Source: an uncultured Slackia sp.
Lineage (GTDB): Bacteria; Actinomycetota; Coriobacteriia; Coriobacteriales; Eggerthellaceae
Reading direction: 5' to 3'
Length of the DNA stretch: 64,000 bases
NCBI RefSeq assembly: GCF_934630525.1
Contig: NZ_CAKTVX010000011.1
Location: forward strand, 16,574-80,573
In this document: one piece after another, positions 36,504 through 45,661 of the stretch
Position numbering within the stretch: position 1 is the stretch's first letter
How the letters are laid out: the number at the start of each line of letters is the position of its first letter
Translations under genes and position numbers: made by a program
The notes under the pieces: generated by a model
The model's input: only the letters and a program-made list of their open reading frames with translations
Databases searched by the model: none
What the model was told of the DNA's origin: nothing

Positions 36504-37418
36504 ATGTTTGAGAATATACGAGAGTTCCGCGTCCTTGCCAAAACGCTGAACTTCAATACCGCAGCCGATCAGCTCCATATCTCGCAGCCCACCCTCACCC
36601 GCCATATCGCATCGCTCGAACAGGAGCTCGGGTTTCGCCTGCTCAATCGCAACCCGATGGCCCTTACAGCTCAGGGCCGCTACTTCCTTTTGGGCTGCGA
36701 CGAGGTTTTGTCGCGATACGACGAGGTTGTCAGGCAATGCAAGGTTATAGCCCGCAAGTCGTCCGAAGCGATTCGCCTCAATATGCCACTATCCAGCAAC
36801 AGCATTTGGGGAGACATATTCTATCGAGCCGTTCCGGAATTCGCCCGCAGCTTCCCCGATACGCCCGAGCCTTACTTCGTTCACGATGATTTCTCGTCAA
36901 TTGGGCAATCGATTGCGTCAGGATCGGCCGACGTCGGAATTGTATTCCGACCTCCGGACGAAGATCTGCCCGATTGCATGTGCGAGAAAATCGCCGAATT
37001 GCCTTTGGCCGTATTTTTCAGCAAAAGCAACCCCTTGAAGGAAAAGGACGCGCTTCGATTCGAGGACCTCGACGGCCAATACCTGCTTTGTTCGTCGAAC
37101 GCGAAACTCCAAACCGTGTTCGACGGGGCCATCAATGCGTTGGGTCGCAACGGCGTTCGGCCAAAATGCCGTTATCGCGATTTCACCGACTTCGATATGG
37201 TCGGGTTCATTTTGGAAGACGACGAAATCGTGTTCGGCAATGCGGCAAACATACTCGATCCCAATGTGAGCGCGAAACTCGAAGGCCGCCTCATAGACAA
37301 TGGCTGTGCACGCTATCCGATCTATGTCATGTATCGCAAGCATCCCGAACGAGAAAAAGTCGCCGATTTCGTGGCGATATGCAAACGCCACGCAACCGCA
37401 ATTCAAGCCGAGAATTAA
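36504..37418 (+). CDS. LysR-family transcriptional regulator
   Basis: 304 residues. The N-terminal winged helix has FNTAADQLHISQPTLTRHIA then SLEQELGFRLLNR. A periplasmic-binding-like effector domain begins near 90 (GSADVGIVFRPPDEDLPD). The start at 36504 follows GGGGGGAT. It is transcribed away from the Tat Fe-S protein gene and toward the molybdopterin oxidoreductase, so it may control either or both. The ligand is unknown. Confidence 0.9.
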   Translation: MFENIREFRVLAKTLNFNTAADQLHISQPTLTRHIASLEQELGFRLLNRNPMALTAQGRYFLLGCDEVLSRYDEVVRQCKVIARKSSEAIRLNMPLSSNSIWGDIFYRAVPEFARSFPDTPEPYFVHDDFSSIGQSIASGSADVGIVFRPPDEDLPDCMCEKIAELPLAVFFSKSNPLKEKDALRFEDLDGQYLLCSSNAKLQTVFDGAINALGRNGVRPKCRYRDFTDFDMVGFILEDDEIVFGNAANILDPNVSAKLEGRLIDNGCARYPIYVMYRKHPEREKVADFVAICKRHATAIQAEN

Positions 37419-37551
37419 CGCGGACGGCGAAGCGGTTGAATTAAATTCGGAAAACCGTAGATTCGAGCGCTTGTAGGAGCAATTGCGATGATGCATTGGC
37501 CGCAAAGCCATACAATGGCTCGTGCAACCTTCCTTCACGCTAGGCCATTCC

Positions 37552-39909
37552 ATGGATACATCTACCAACAATACGCGCTTCGCAAACTCAGGATGCGTCG
37601 AGGCTCAAACGGCGAACACGCCCACCGCCATCCAAGTCATTTGGAGCCACTGCGCCGCCAACTGCGGGGGCCGATGCGCACTGCGCTTCGAGGTCGAAGA
37701 CGGGCGCGCCGTGGGCGTTGGCTCGTGCCCGGCGAGCGCGCCTGACGGCACGCCCCTGCCCCAAGCCTGCGTGCGCGGGCGCCGCATGCTCGCCTGGGCT
37801 CAGAGCCCGCTGCGCCTGAAATGGCCGCTCAAACGCACGGGACCGCGAGGATCGGGCCTCTACGAACGCATCACATGGAACGAGGCAATCGATATCGCAT
37901 CGAGTAAGCTGCGCGATACCATCGACCGCTTTGGCAACGACGCCGTCTTCATCGCCTACGGCACGAACGCGAACTGCACCACCGCGCGCCCCTTCAACAG
38001 GCTCATGAACTGCCTGGGTGGCTACCTATCACGCTACAACGACTACTCATGCGCGCAGGCCACCTGGGCCGCGAAATACTGCTTCGGAATGAAGCCCGAC
38101 AACGGCAGCTCCTTTGAGCAGGCGTTTTCGGCCGACCTCGTGATCGCCTTCGGCGCGAACCCCGTTGTCGCCAACGACGGCGGCGCGAACATCGGCGCGC
38201 AATGGCGACGCCTGGCAAAGCAAGAGGGCACGCGCATCATCGTCATTGACCCGCGCAAGACCGAATCGGTCGTGGGCAACGTCGAATGGCTGCCCATCAC
38301 GCCGGGAACCGATGCGGCGCTTGTGGCGGCAATTGCGTGGGAGTTTATCCAGGAGAATGTCGTTGACCTGGACTTTCTGCATGCATACTGCGTCGGCTTC
38401 GACGAGACGACCATGCCGGAAGCTTTCCGCGGAAAGCATATGTCGTATCACGACTACGTGACGGGCGAAGGCTATGACCGCACTGCGAAAACGCCCGAAT
38501 GGGCCGAAGGCATGTGCGGCATTGCGGCGAGCGACATTCGCTCGCTTGCGCGCAGCATCGCGAACGCCCGGCGCCTCCATGTGTTGTCGGGTTGGGGTCC
38601 ACAGCGGCGCAGCAACGGCGAATGGAACGCCTGGGCGGTCATGGCGCTGCCGTGCCTCGTCGGCCACGTCGGCCTCGAAGGCACGTCAAACGGCCTGTAT
38701 CCCTGGCACCACCGCGTGCTTTCGAGCTCGCTTCCCGCAGGACAAAACCCCGTGGCGGCGAGCATCCCCGTGTTCGAGACCATTCATGCCATTGAGCATG
38801 GCGAGGAAATGACCGCCGAAAACAGCGGCGTTCGCGGCGCGTCCCGCCTTGAACACGGAATCAAATATCTCATCAACTACGCGGGCAACAGCCTCACCAA
38901 CCAGCATTCAGACGTGCGTCATTCCCATGAAGTGCTCGCCGACGAGAGCAAATGTGAGTTCATTTTGGGCATCGACACCGTGATGTGCGATTCGCTGAAA
39001 TACGCCGACATCATATTCCCCGACCTGCTGCGCATCGAGCAGCAATCGCAAACCTCGGGCGGCGCCGATTGAGGGCATATCGTGACGGGGCGGCCCGTGC
39101 CCACCGCGCGTGACGAGCAGAAAAGCGCCTACGAGATGGCGCGTCTCATGGCCGCGAGCCTCGGCGTCGAGCAAGAATTCACGCTGGGCCGCACCGAAAG
39201 CGACTGGATTCGCGTGCTCTACGACGAAGCGCGCGAACAACAGCCCGAACTTGGCCTTCCCGAATTCGACGAGGCGCAGCGCGCCGGCATCGTGAGCGTA
39301 TGGCGCGGACCGCATGTCGCGCTTAAGGCGTTCCGCGAATCGCCCGACGAGCATCCGCTTGCGACCGCGTCGGGCAAAATCGAGCTTTTCAGCGAAGCGA
39401 TCCTGCGCGACACGGCTGGCTGGGACCTGCGCGAGGGCGACACGCTCGCGTGTCTTTCAACCCTCGCGCCCATTCCCGCCTACATTCCCGAATGGACGGA
39501 AGCGGGCATTCCCAATGCCGAAATGCCGCTGCGGCTCACGGGTTTTCACGACCGCGCGCGCATCCATTCGAGCTGGGGATTCGACGAGAAGCTGAAATCG
39601 ATGTTTCCGCAGGTGGTATGGATGAATACGAGCGATGCGAACAAACGAGGCATCGCCGATGGGGACAAAGTGCTCGTGAGAAATTACCAGGGCGAGCTGT
39701 GCCTGCCGGCGAAGCTCACGAGCGATATTGTCGAAGGGACCGTAGCGATTTCACAAGGTGCCTGGTACGATGCGCGGCGCGTTAACGAGCGCGAGGTCGA
39801 CTTCGGGGGCTGCATCAACACGCTTACCGTGTATCGCCCCTCGCCGCTCGCCAAAGGCAACCCGCAGCACACCAATGTCTGCCGCGTAACGAAGCTCGAA
39901 GCGGAGTAA
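37552..39909 (+). pseudogene. Molybdopterin oxidoreductase (DMSO reductase family) interrupted by in-frame TGA
   Basis: Catalytic subunit of the bis-MGD molybdoenzyme family. The N-terminal 4Fe-4S ligands (SHCAANCGGRCALRF, then QACVRGR), the molybdenum-site region YNDYSCAQATWA, the VIDPRKTESV block and the C-terminal dinucleotide-binding domain (LTGFHDRARIHSSWG, NTSDANKRGIADGD) are all present. A TGA at 39070-39072 splits the frame after QSQTSGGAD. The reading frame resumes unchanged (GHIVTGRPVPTARDEQKSAY) to 39909, so one substitution (TGG to TGA would do it) separates the halves. No Tat signal precedes residue 1, although relatives are usually exported. I regard it as a recent pseudogene, or less likely a read-through gene. 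It follows the LysR gene. Confidence 0.8.
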
Positions 39910-40161
39910 CCGCGCAACCGGAAACGCGCCGAGGGATCGACGTCGTTGACAACAAAGGCCACGCTAGAAACGCTGAAATCCAGGGGGTCTGAAGCGACAG
40001 TGTCAAAAGCAAAGTTTAAGATTGTGAAGCGGCTGTCCCGAAAGTGAAGCGTACAGGGAACGCCGTTTCTCGAACTCGCGCACGACAACGCACGACAAGG
40101 CCCCCTCCATCGAGAAGAACCGCATGAATTGGCCAACGCCCGCCCCTCAGATGAAAGCTGT

Positions 40162-40445
40162 CTAAAGGAACAACTCGGCTTCCTTGCGAACGTTGCATTC
40201 CTTCGCAATGGCGGCCGATGCGATTTTCGCCATAAGGCCATTAACCTTGCGCGCATGAGCGGGACAATCGCACATGCAACGCATGCAGCTTATGCAGGTC
40301 TGCGAATCGGCCGTAAAATCATAGGTGGAAATCGCTCGCACGGGACACGCCTTCGCCAAACCAGCACACGCGATCGTTCATGGGAATGGCCATTTCCACG
40401 ATGGGGCCGAATGCGCCATTGCGGCGGCCAAGGCCTTCCATAATC
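40162..40445 (-). pseudogene. Remnant of an EFR1-type flavodoxin/ferredoxin protein (C-terminal end)
   Basis: Only the ferredoxin tail survives: KACPVRAISTYDF and CISCMRCMCDCPAHARKVNG, ending KECNVRKEAELFL. Immediately upstream the matching end of the preceding domain (FGPIVEMAIPMND) is in another frame. The first cluster has lost its C-x-x-C-x-x-C part (reads CAGLAKACP), so a frameshift plus deletion is implied. No flavodoxin domain is present upstream. It lies 250 bp from the broken molybdoenzyme gene. Confidence 0.7.
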
Positions 40446-40489
40446 AGGCGCTTCCTTCCAAGCAAATGCCGTAATTTGGGAACAAGAAA

Positions 40490-40512
40490 GGAGGGGGCAT
40501 GCGCGCCCCTCC
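40490..40512 (-). terminator. Terminator of the AGCS symporter gene
   Basis: GGAGGGG...CCCCTCC hairpin. On the minus strand it is followed by TTTCTTGTT. It lies 60 bp past the symporter stop. Confidence 0.65.
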
Positions 40513-40573
40513 CGAAAAGGGGACGGCCGCCCGAAGGCAGCCGCCTAGGTTGTGAGGGAATACCGCCGGCGAA

Positions 40574-42109
40574 TTACTTTTCGTCGTATTGCGGAATCTC
40601 GGTGTCGTCAACCTCGTCGAGGTTGCCGTCGTAGACGTAGTGCTTGGTCTCGCGAGCGATGATGGCGGAAAGGCCGAGCACTGCGATGCAGTTCGGGATC
40701 GCCATAAGGGCGTTCATCACGTCGGCGAAGTTCCACACCACCGAGCTCAGATTCGAAACCGCGGCGCTGCCGGTTGCGTCGCCGACCATCATGCAGCCCC
40801 AGAAGACGAACAGCAGAAACACGATGTAGTACGGGAGCACGGCCTTCTTGCCAAGCAGGTAGCTGATGGCGCGATTGCCGTACTGGCTCCAACCGAGAAT
40901 GGTGGAGTAAGTGAAGGTCAGCAGGCCAACGAGCAGCACCAACGGGCCGAACACGGGAATCTTCTCGAAGGCCGCGGTGGCGAGGCCAGCGCCCGAAGAG
41001 ATGGCGCCATCGGCGATTGCGGTGGAAAGCTCGGGGTTGGCGAGCAGCGTGGTCATGAGCATGAGGCCCGTGAGCAAGCAGACGACGACGGTATCCCAGA
41101 ACGTGCCGGTCATGGAAACGAGCGCCTGGCGAGCGGGGTTCTTCGTCGTGGCGGAAGACGCGACGAGCGGAGCGGAGCCCATGCCCGATTCGTTGGAGAA
41201 GATGCCGCGCTTGAAGCCGAACTGCAAAGCCAGGGTAACCGTGGAGCCAACCGCGCCGCCGGCGGCGCCTGCCGGGGTGAAAGCGCCCACGATGATCTGG
41301 CGAATGGCCTCACCAAGGTACTGGCCGTTCAGGCCAATAATGATGATGCAGCACACCACGTAGAAGATGGCCATGACGGGAACGAGCTTCTCGCACACAC
41401 GGGAAATCGACTTGATGCCGCCCAGAATGACGATAGCCACAAGCGCCACGACCACGATGCCGACGAGCCACTGCGGAATGGCCGCGCCGTCGATGAGCGA
41501 CGTGTTGTACAGCGCATCGGCGAGCGAGTTCGACTGGGTCGAAGCGCCAATGCCGAACGCGGCCAGCGACGCGAACAGGGCAAACAGCACAGCAAGCACG
41601 CGGCCGAGCTTCTTGTTCTTGAAGCCGCGCTCGAGCGCGTACATCGCGCCGCCGAGCATCTTGCCGGAGTGGTCTTTCACGCGGTACTTCACGCCGATGA
41701 AGACCTCGGAATACTTGGTGGCGATACCCAAAATACCGGTGATCCACATCCAGAAGATGGCGCCCGGGCCGCCGAACAGAAGGCCCGTGCCCACGCCGAC
41801 GATGTTGCCCGTGCCGATGGTGGCAGCGAGCGCCGTGGTGAGCGCGCCGAACTGGGTGATGTCGCCGTCGGCGTCGGACGGATCGTCCTTGGTGACCGAC
41901 AACTTGATGCCGGTGCCAAGCTTGCGCTGGATGAAGCCGGTGCGAATCGTCATGAAAATGTGCGTGCCAAGCAGCAGCAAAATCATGATGGGGCCCCACA
42001 CGAAGCCGTCGACGGCGTCGATGACGTCAAGCGGACTCGTGGCGGCGGCCAAGCCTTCGCCCAAACTCGTAAATGGCGTTATGAAAAACGATGTAAGGAA
42101 GTCTTCCAT
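40574..42109 (-). CDS. Sodium:alanine/glycine symporter (AGCS family)
   Basis: 511-residue membrane transporter importing small neutral amino acids with Na+. AGCS landmarks include FGALTTALAATIGTGNIVGVG, GGPGAIFWMWITGILGIATKY, a large FKRGIFSNESGMGSAPLVAS loop and SMTGTFWDTVVVC. About ten helices. Its tail ends in acidic DEVDDTEIPQYDEK. The start at 42109 (MEDFLTSFF) follows AAAGG and is preferred to the frame's first codon at 42172, which falls inside a leader hairpin. It has its own leader with two inverted repeats and its own terminator. Confidence 0.94.
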   Translation of the reverse strand: MEDFLTSFFITPFTSLGEGLAAATSPLDVIDAVDGFVWGPIMILLLLGTHIFMTIRTGFIQRKLGTGIKLSVTKDDPSDADGDITQFGALTTALAATIGTGNIVGVGTGLLFGGPGAIFWMWITGILGIATKYSEVFIGVKYRVKDHSGKMLGGAMYALERGFKNKKLGRVLAVLFALFASLAAFGIGASTQSNSLADALYNTSLIDGAAIPQWLVGIVVVALVAIVILGGIKSISRVCEKLVPVMAIFYVVCCIIIIGLNGQYLGEAIRQIIVGAFTPAGAAGGAVGSTVTLALQFGFKRGIFSNESGMGSAPLVASSATTKNPARQALVSMTGTFWDTVVVCLLTGLMLMTTLLANPELSTAIADGAISSGAGLATAAFEKIPVFGPLVLLVGLLTFTYSTILGWSQYGNRAISYLLGKKAVLPYYIVFLLFVFWGCMMVGDATGSAAVSNLSSVVWNFADVMNALMAIPNCIAVLGLSAIIARETKHYVYDGNLDEVDDTEIPQYDEK

Positions 42110-42128
42110 AGCACTGCCTTTCCCTCGG

Positions 42129-42185
42129 GAAAGCGTGCGCGTTGGAGAGCCATAAGGGGGAAATCTCTCCAACGCGAGCGCTTTC
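42129..42185 (-). promoter_or_regulatory. 21-bp hairpin in the AGCS leader
   Basis: Arms 42129-42149 and 42165-42185 (core CGCGTTGGAGAG/CTCTCCAACGCG) match at 19 of 21 positions, with a 15-nt loop, 20 nt upstream of the start codon. A hairpin this strong right before the ribosome site suggests attenuation or translational control. I see no glycine-riboswitch signature. Confidence 0.6.
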
Positions 42186-42241
42186 TTTCTCTTTCGACGA
42201 GGGAAATGCTACGGGAGATGTTTTTCAGGCACGTTTCAAGT

Positions 42242-42283
42242 CGCGTAACAGCGTGTATCTCAGAGTTAAAGGGACGTTACGCG
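42242..42283. promoter_or_regulatory. Inverted repeat CGCGTAAC/GTTACGCG
   Basis: Perfect 8-bp arms (42242-42249, 42276-42283) 26 bp apart, further up the AGCS leader region. It could be an operator for the symporter or part of a structured leader. Confidence 0.35.
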
Positions 42284-42311
42284 CCCGCGAACGGACGTGG
42301 CACCAACGAAA

Positions 42312-42359
42312 CGGGCCGCTTCCCATTTCCCCACAATCGAAGAAATGGGAAGCGGCCCG
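42312..42359 (-). terminator. Long perfect hairpin terminator
   Basis: 18-bp perfect arms, CGGGCCGCTTCCCATTTC and its complement, with a 12-nt loop, 100 bp downstream of the membrane-protein gene at 42462. On the minus strand it is followed by TTTCGTT. Confidence 0.8.
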
Positions 42360-42461
42360 CAATAAGCCTATCCACGTTTCGAAAGGTTCAGCGCTATAAG
42401 CGAGCAACGGCGCGCCATGGGCGACCTGCCAATGGGCACGGCGCGGCCCTCAGCAAACCGC

Positions 42462-43523
42462 CTACGTGAACAGCCACAACAGGTCGTTTTCGCTGGGGTC
42501 GGCCCACTCCGATTCGTCGATGCGCCACGTGCCGCCGACCTTCTCCAAGTCTACCGTCAAAAACAGCTCATAGCCCATTTCGGCATTCTCGCATGCGTTC
42601 GAAAGGGCCTCTTGCGCGTCGACTCCATCTGCAATGGCGTAGCACACTTCCCTCGCGACATCGTAGCTGCGATAGGAATTCGCGTAGTAATACACCGTCG
42701 CCTCGTCAGCTTCGTCGTCGACGTACACCCAGTCGACTTCATACACGAGCGAGCGCATGGCCCAATCGGCATACGCGTCGGCATCGAGGCCCAGGGAAGC
42801 GGCCGACTCGCCCGTATAACCCAAGACGCAATCGGCGAAATCGTTGGCGATTGCCGCGCGAAGGACCTCGTCATCGCCCGATGCCACACTGCCGAGACGG
42901 CTGGTCGCCACATCGAATATCGCCTTCTCGTCGTCGGTCTCCGGAGCGTATACCTCGTGGTCGGAGCCAATGACTTCAGTATCGTCGACATCGCCATACT
43001 TGGGGGCCTGCTCGTCGAAAAGAGAATCGAGCGCGACAATGGCGCCCAAAATAACCGTGAAGGCGACGCACGCCGCTGCGATAATGCCCACGACAACCGC
43101 GGGAGACTTGCCCTTGGACCTCGAAGCAGCCTTGCTCTGGGCCGCCCTTTTGCCCACGCCTTCGAAATTCGGAGGCGGCGGCGGGGTGGGCGCAGAGGAT
43201 GGGCCCACATTGCCAGCGGGCGCGCTGAAAGGCGAATCTTGGGAAGAGGGCTGATTGGGCCAAGCGGGCTGGCTCGAACGCGAAGAATCGCCAGACTGAG
43301 CAGGACGAGCGGGATGGGCGGAGCGATCCGCCTCCTCAGAAGCCGCCTTCGGCTCGCTAACCGGCGCAGAAACGCCGCCTTCTGCCGGCTCGCCGAACGG
43401 ATTTTGCGCGCGATTCTTGTACGCCTTCGTCGATGAAGGAATATCCCACGGCATTGTGGGGTCGCCCGCGTTGAACGGGCTCTCGTTCGCACGCTTGTCG
43501 TTTTTCTTATCGCCCCAGGCCAT
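42462..43523 (-). CDS. Membrane-anchored protein with Pro/Ser-rich cytoplasmic part
   Basis: 353 residues. Residues 1-135 are low complexity and proline-rich (ending APTPPPPPNFEG). One transmembrane helix follows (AVVVGIIAAACVAFTVILGA, about 141-160). The outer C-terminal domain of ~190 residues is acidic and contains TSRLGSVASGDDEVLRAAI and VDLEKVGGTWRIDESEW. It resembles the DUF4878-like secreted domains of Gram-positive surface proteins but I do not recognise a named family. The start at 43523 follows GGGGAGG. It is divergent from the MarR gene. Unknown role. Confidence 0.75.
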   Translation of the reverse strand: MAWGDKKNDKRANESPFNAGDPTMPWDIPSSTKAYKNRAQNPFGEPAEGGVSAPVSEPKAASEEADRSAHPARPAQSGDSSRSSQPAWPNQPSSQDSPFSAPAGNVGPSSAPTPPPPPNFEGVGKRAAQSKAASRSKGKSPAVVVGIIAAACVAFTVILGAIVALDSLFDEQAPKYGDVDDTEVIGSDHEVYAPETDDEKAIFDVATSRLGSVASGDDEVLRAAIANDFADCVLGYTGESAASLGLDADAYADWAMRSLVYEVDWVYVDDEADEATVYYYANSYRSYDVAREVCYAIADGVDAQEALSNACENAEMGYELFLTVDLEKVGGTWRIDESEWADPSENDLLWLFT

Positions 43524-43657
43524 GCGCGCCTCCCCTTCCGTCGCGTTGTACGGCATTCCGAACGCTCAAGGCGCCCGGAACAGCTACAAAAAGTATACGA
43601 CACCACCCAGCTAAAAAGCGACCTTCGCGTACGCCAAGCGGAGTGCTTTCTGCGGAA

Positions 43658-43711
43658 CTTGTTGACACATCAACAAGTTTATGGTCAACTTCCACATGTT
43701 GATTTGTCAAC
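43658..43711. promoter_or_regulatory. Two MarR-type operators
   Basis: CTTGTTGA-CACA-TCAACAAG (43658-43677) and GTTGA-TTTG-TCAAC (43698-43711) share GTTGA-N4-TCAAC and lie 20 bp apart just before the MarR gene. The first overlaps a TTGACA -35-like hexamer (43662-43667). This is a typical autorepression layout. Confidence 0.75.
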
Positions 43712-43733
43712 ATCAATCATCTGGAAAGGCGCC

Positions 43734-44246
43734 ATGGAAGACCGATTCGAGACGTTCACCATTCTCATAAGCCGAATCAATCGCAGCATTCGCAAAATCA
43801 AAAACCAGGAAATGGCCGATTGGGGGCTGAAAAGCATTCATGTATCGTGCCTGCACTACTTGCGTTCGCAGGGAAGCCTTACCGCGGCCGAGCTGTGCGA
43901 GCGCTGCGAAGAAGACAAAGCGGCTGTGTCGCGCGCAATCGACCACCTGAAATCGGAAGGTTTCATCGAGCACAGCGCCAACGATGCCAAGCTCTACAAG
44001 TGCCCGCTCGTGCTCACCAAGAAAGGCGAGCAGGCCGGCGACGCGATTGCCCAAAAAATCGCGACGGTGCTTCGGGAAATCGACGACAGCCTCACCGATG
44101 AGCAGCGCGCAGCGTTCTACCAAAGCCTCGCCGCCGTGAGCGACCGCTTAGGCACTATCGCGAGCGAGCCAATCGAAGCAAAACGTGACGATGAACGCGC
44201 CCGTCATGTGGGCGCCGAACGCAAGCGCGAATCAAGCCCCAGCTAA
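43734..44246 (+). CDS. MarR-family transcriptional regulator
   Basis: 170-residue winged-helix dimer. The DNA-binding part reads LTAAELCERCEEDKAAVSRA then IDHLKSEGFIEHS, with a wing at LYKCPLVLTKKGEQ. Helices 1 and 6 would form the dimer. The ATG at 43734 follows GAAAGG, after two perfect dyads at 43658-43711. The gene sits upstream of an alcohol/aldehyde dehydrogenase operon on the same strand and divergent from a membrane protein. Autoregulation is inferred from the operators; the inducer is unknown. Confidence 0.9.
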   Translation: MEDRFETFTILISRINRSIRKIKNQEMADWGLKSIHVSCLHYLRSQGSLTAAELCERCEEDKAAVSRAIDHLKSEGFIEHSANDAKLYKCPLVLTKKGEQAGDAIAQKIATVLREIDDSLTDEQRAAFYQSLAAVSDRLGTIASEPIEAKRDDERARHVGAERKRESSPS

Positions 44247-44254
44247 AAAGCGAG

Positions 44255-44440
44255 CTCCTCGCGCCCGCCCCATGCGGCAACCAGGCGCATGCCGCCTGAC
44301 CATGCGCCAGCCGCGCGTATCGCGCCCACCCTGCACGACAGCCGCGCGTATCGCGCCCACTCCCCCATACGATAACCACACGCATGCCGCCCGCCCCACG
44401 ACGCCGCACGCGCCGTCGAAGCAGCCACCGCCCCAAGAAA
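44255..44440. repeat. Intergenic tandem repeat with exact 21-nt copies
   Basis: AGCCGCGCGTATCGCGCCCAC occurs exactly at 44309-44329 and 44340-44360 (31-nt period). It is embedded in looser CATGCGCCAGCCGCGC / CACGCATGCCGCC phrases. No gene in this gap between the MarR and alcohol dehydrogenase genes. Confidence 0.75.
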
Positions 44441-44452
44441 GAGAAGCCTGCC

Positions 44453-45661
44453 ATGTTTTTCCTTAAAAAAGCCTACTGCCGCGTCTTCCAAATCGGTTTT
44501 CGCGCCGTACTCCCGGTGCTCCCCTACCGCGAGCCCGAAATCATTCGCTCGTGCGCCGATTTGGGCCCCGCTCTTGCGAAGGAGCACGCACGCACCGTGC
44601 TCGTGGTAACCGACCGCGGCATCGTGGAAAACGGCCTCACCGCACCGCTCGAAGAGGCGCTGCGCGACGCGGGCGTGAACTACGCAATATACGACAAAAC
44701 CCAGCCCAACCCCACCGTCGACCAGGTCGAAGAAGCCCTTGAGCTCTACCGCCAGCGCCAATGCACCGCGATTATCGCGATTGGCGGCGGCTCATCGATG
44801 GACTGCGCCAAAGCCGTGGGCGCGCGCGTCGCGTACCCGAACAAGCCGCTCTCGCGCATGAAGGGCGTTCTGCGCGTGCTCAAGGCGACACCCCCGATTA
44901 TCGCCATTCCCACCACCGCGGGCACGGGCAGCGAAGCCACCTTGGCCGCCGTGATTACCGACGGCCGCGAGCACCACAAATACGCGATCATGAGCTTCCC
45001 GCTCATTCCCCACTACGCCGTGCTCGACGCGCACCTCACCTACACGCTGCCGCCGCACCTTACCTCCACCACGGGCATGGACGCGCTCACCCATGCCGTG
45101 GAAGCATATATCGGCAGGTCAACCACGAAACAGACGCGCGAACTCGCGCTCGATGCAACCAAACTGATATTCGGAAACATCCAGCGCGCCTATGAGCATG
45201 GCGACGACCACGAGGCGCGCGAGAACATGCTGCACGCCGCATACAAAGCGGGCATCGCGTTTTCCATGTCGTACGTGGGCTACGTGCACGCCATTGCCCA
45301 CTCGATCGGCGGCCAATACGGCGTGCCCCACGGCCTGGCCAACGCCGTGATTCTGCCCTACGTGCTCGAAGCATACGGCGAGTCGGCGCACAAAAAGCTT
45401 CACCAGCTCGGCGTGGCCGCGGGCGTGTGCGACACGACCGATTCCGATGCCGAAGGCGCGGCGAAGTTCATCGCGGCGATCAAGGAACTCAACGCGAGCA
45501 TGAACATCCCCACGAAAATCAGCGGCATCAAGCGCGACGACATCGCACACCTGGCCCACACGGCCGAACGCGAAGCGAACCCGCTCTATCCCGTGCCCAA
45601 GCTCATGACCGAGCACGAACTGGCCGCCCTCTATGAAGAAATCGCAGATTGGAACGAATAA
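44453..45661 (+). CDS. Iron-containing alcohol dehydrogenase
   Basis: 402-residue type III NAD(P)-dependent alcohol dehydrogenase. Features include GGGSSMDCAKAVGARV (nucleotide site, about 107), IPTTAGTGSEAT and the metal ligands in GMDALTHAVEAYI, HAIAHSIGGQYGVPHGLANA (His/Asp). It reduces an aldehyde or oxidises an alcohol. It forms an operon with the aldehyde dehydrogenase that starts at its last base (TAATG overlap). GAGAAG serves as ribosome site. Together they interconvert an alcohol, aldehyde and carboxylate. The specific alcohol is unknown. Confidence 0.93.
   Translation: MFFLKKAYCRVFQIGFRAVLPVLPYREPEIIRSCADLGPALAKEHARTVLVVTDRGIVENGLTAPLEEALRDAGVNYAIYDKTQPNPTVDQVEEALELYRQRQCTAIIAIGGGSSMDCAKAVGARVAYPNKPLSRMKGVLRVLKATPPIIAIPTTAGTGSEATLAAVITDGREHHKYAIMSFPLIPHYAVLDAHLTYTLPPHLTSTTGMDALTHAVEAYIGRSTTKQTRELALDATKLIFGNIQRAYEHGDDHEARENMLHAAYKAGIAFSMSYVGYVHAIAHSIGGQYGVPHGLANAVILPYVLEAYGESAHKKLHQLGVAAGVCDTTDSDAEGAAKFIAAIKELNASMNIPTKISGIKRDDIAHLAHTAEREANPLYPVPKLMTEHELAALYEEIADWNE

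Noticed and set aside
37488..37745. Alternative start (ATG with TAGGAG) before the molybdoenzyme
   Set aside because: The ribosome site is good, but the frame is shifted by one relative to the enzyme and encodes an Arg/His-rich shadow. I mention it only because a lost Tat signal could once have been read from here.
39070..39110. Selenocysteine insertion at the TGA
   Set aside because: The position is far from the molybdenum-ligand residue where Sec occurs in this family, and the hairpin lacks a recognisable bacterial SECIS loop. Kept only as a remote alternative.
40589..42469. 626-codon frame antisense to the AGCS symporter
   Set aside because: It is a shadow of a high-GC gene: no ribosome site, His/Arg/Gly-rich nonsense composition, and the opposite strand encodes a clear transporter.
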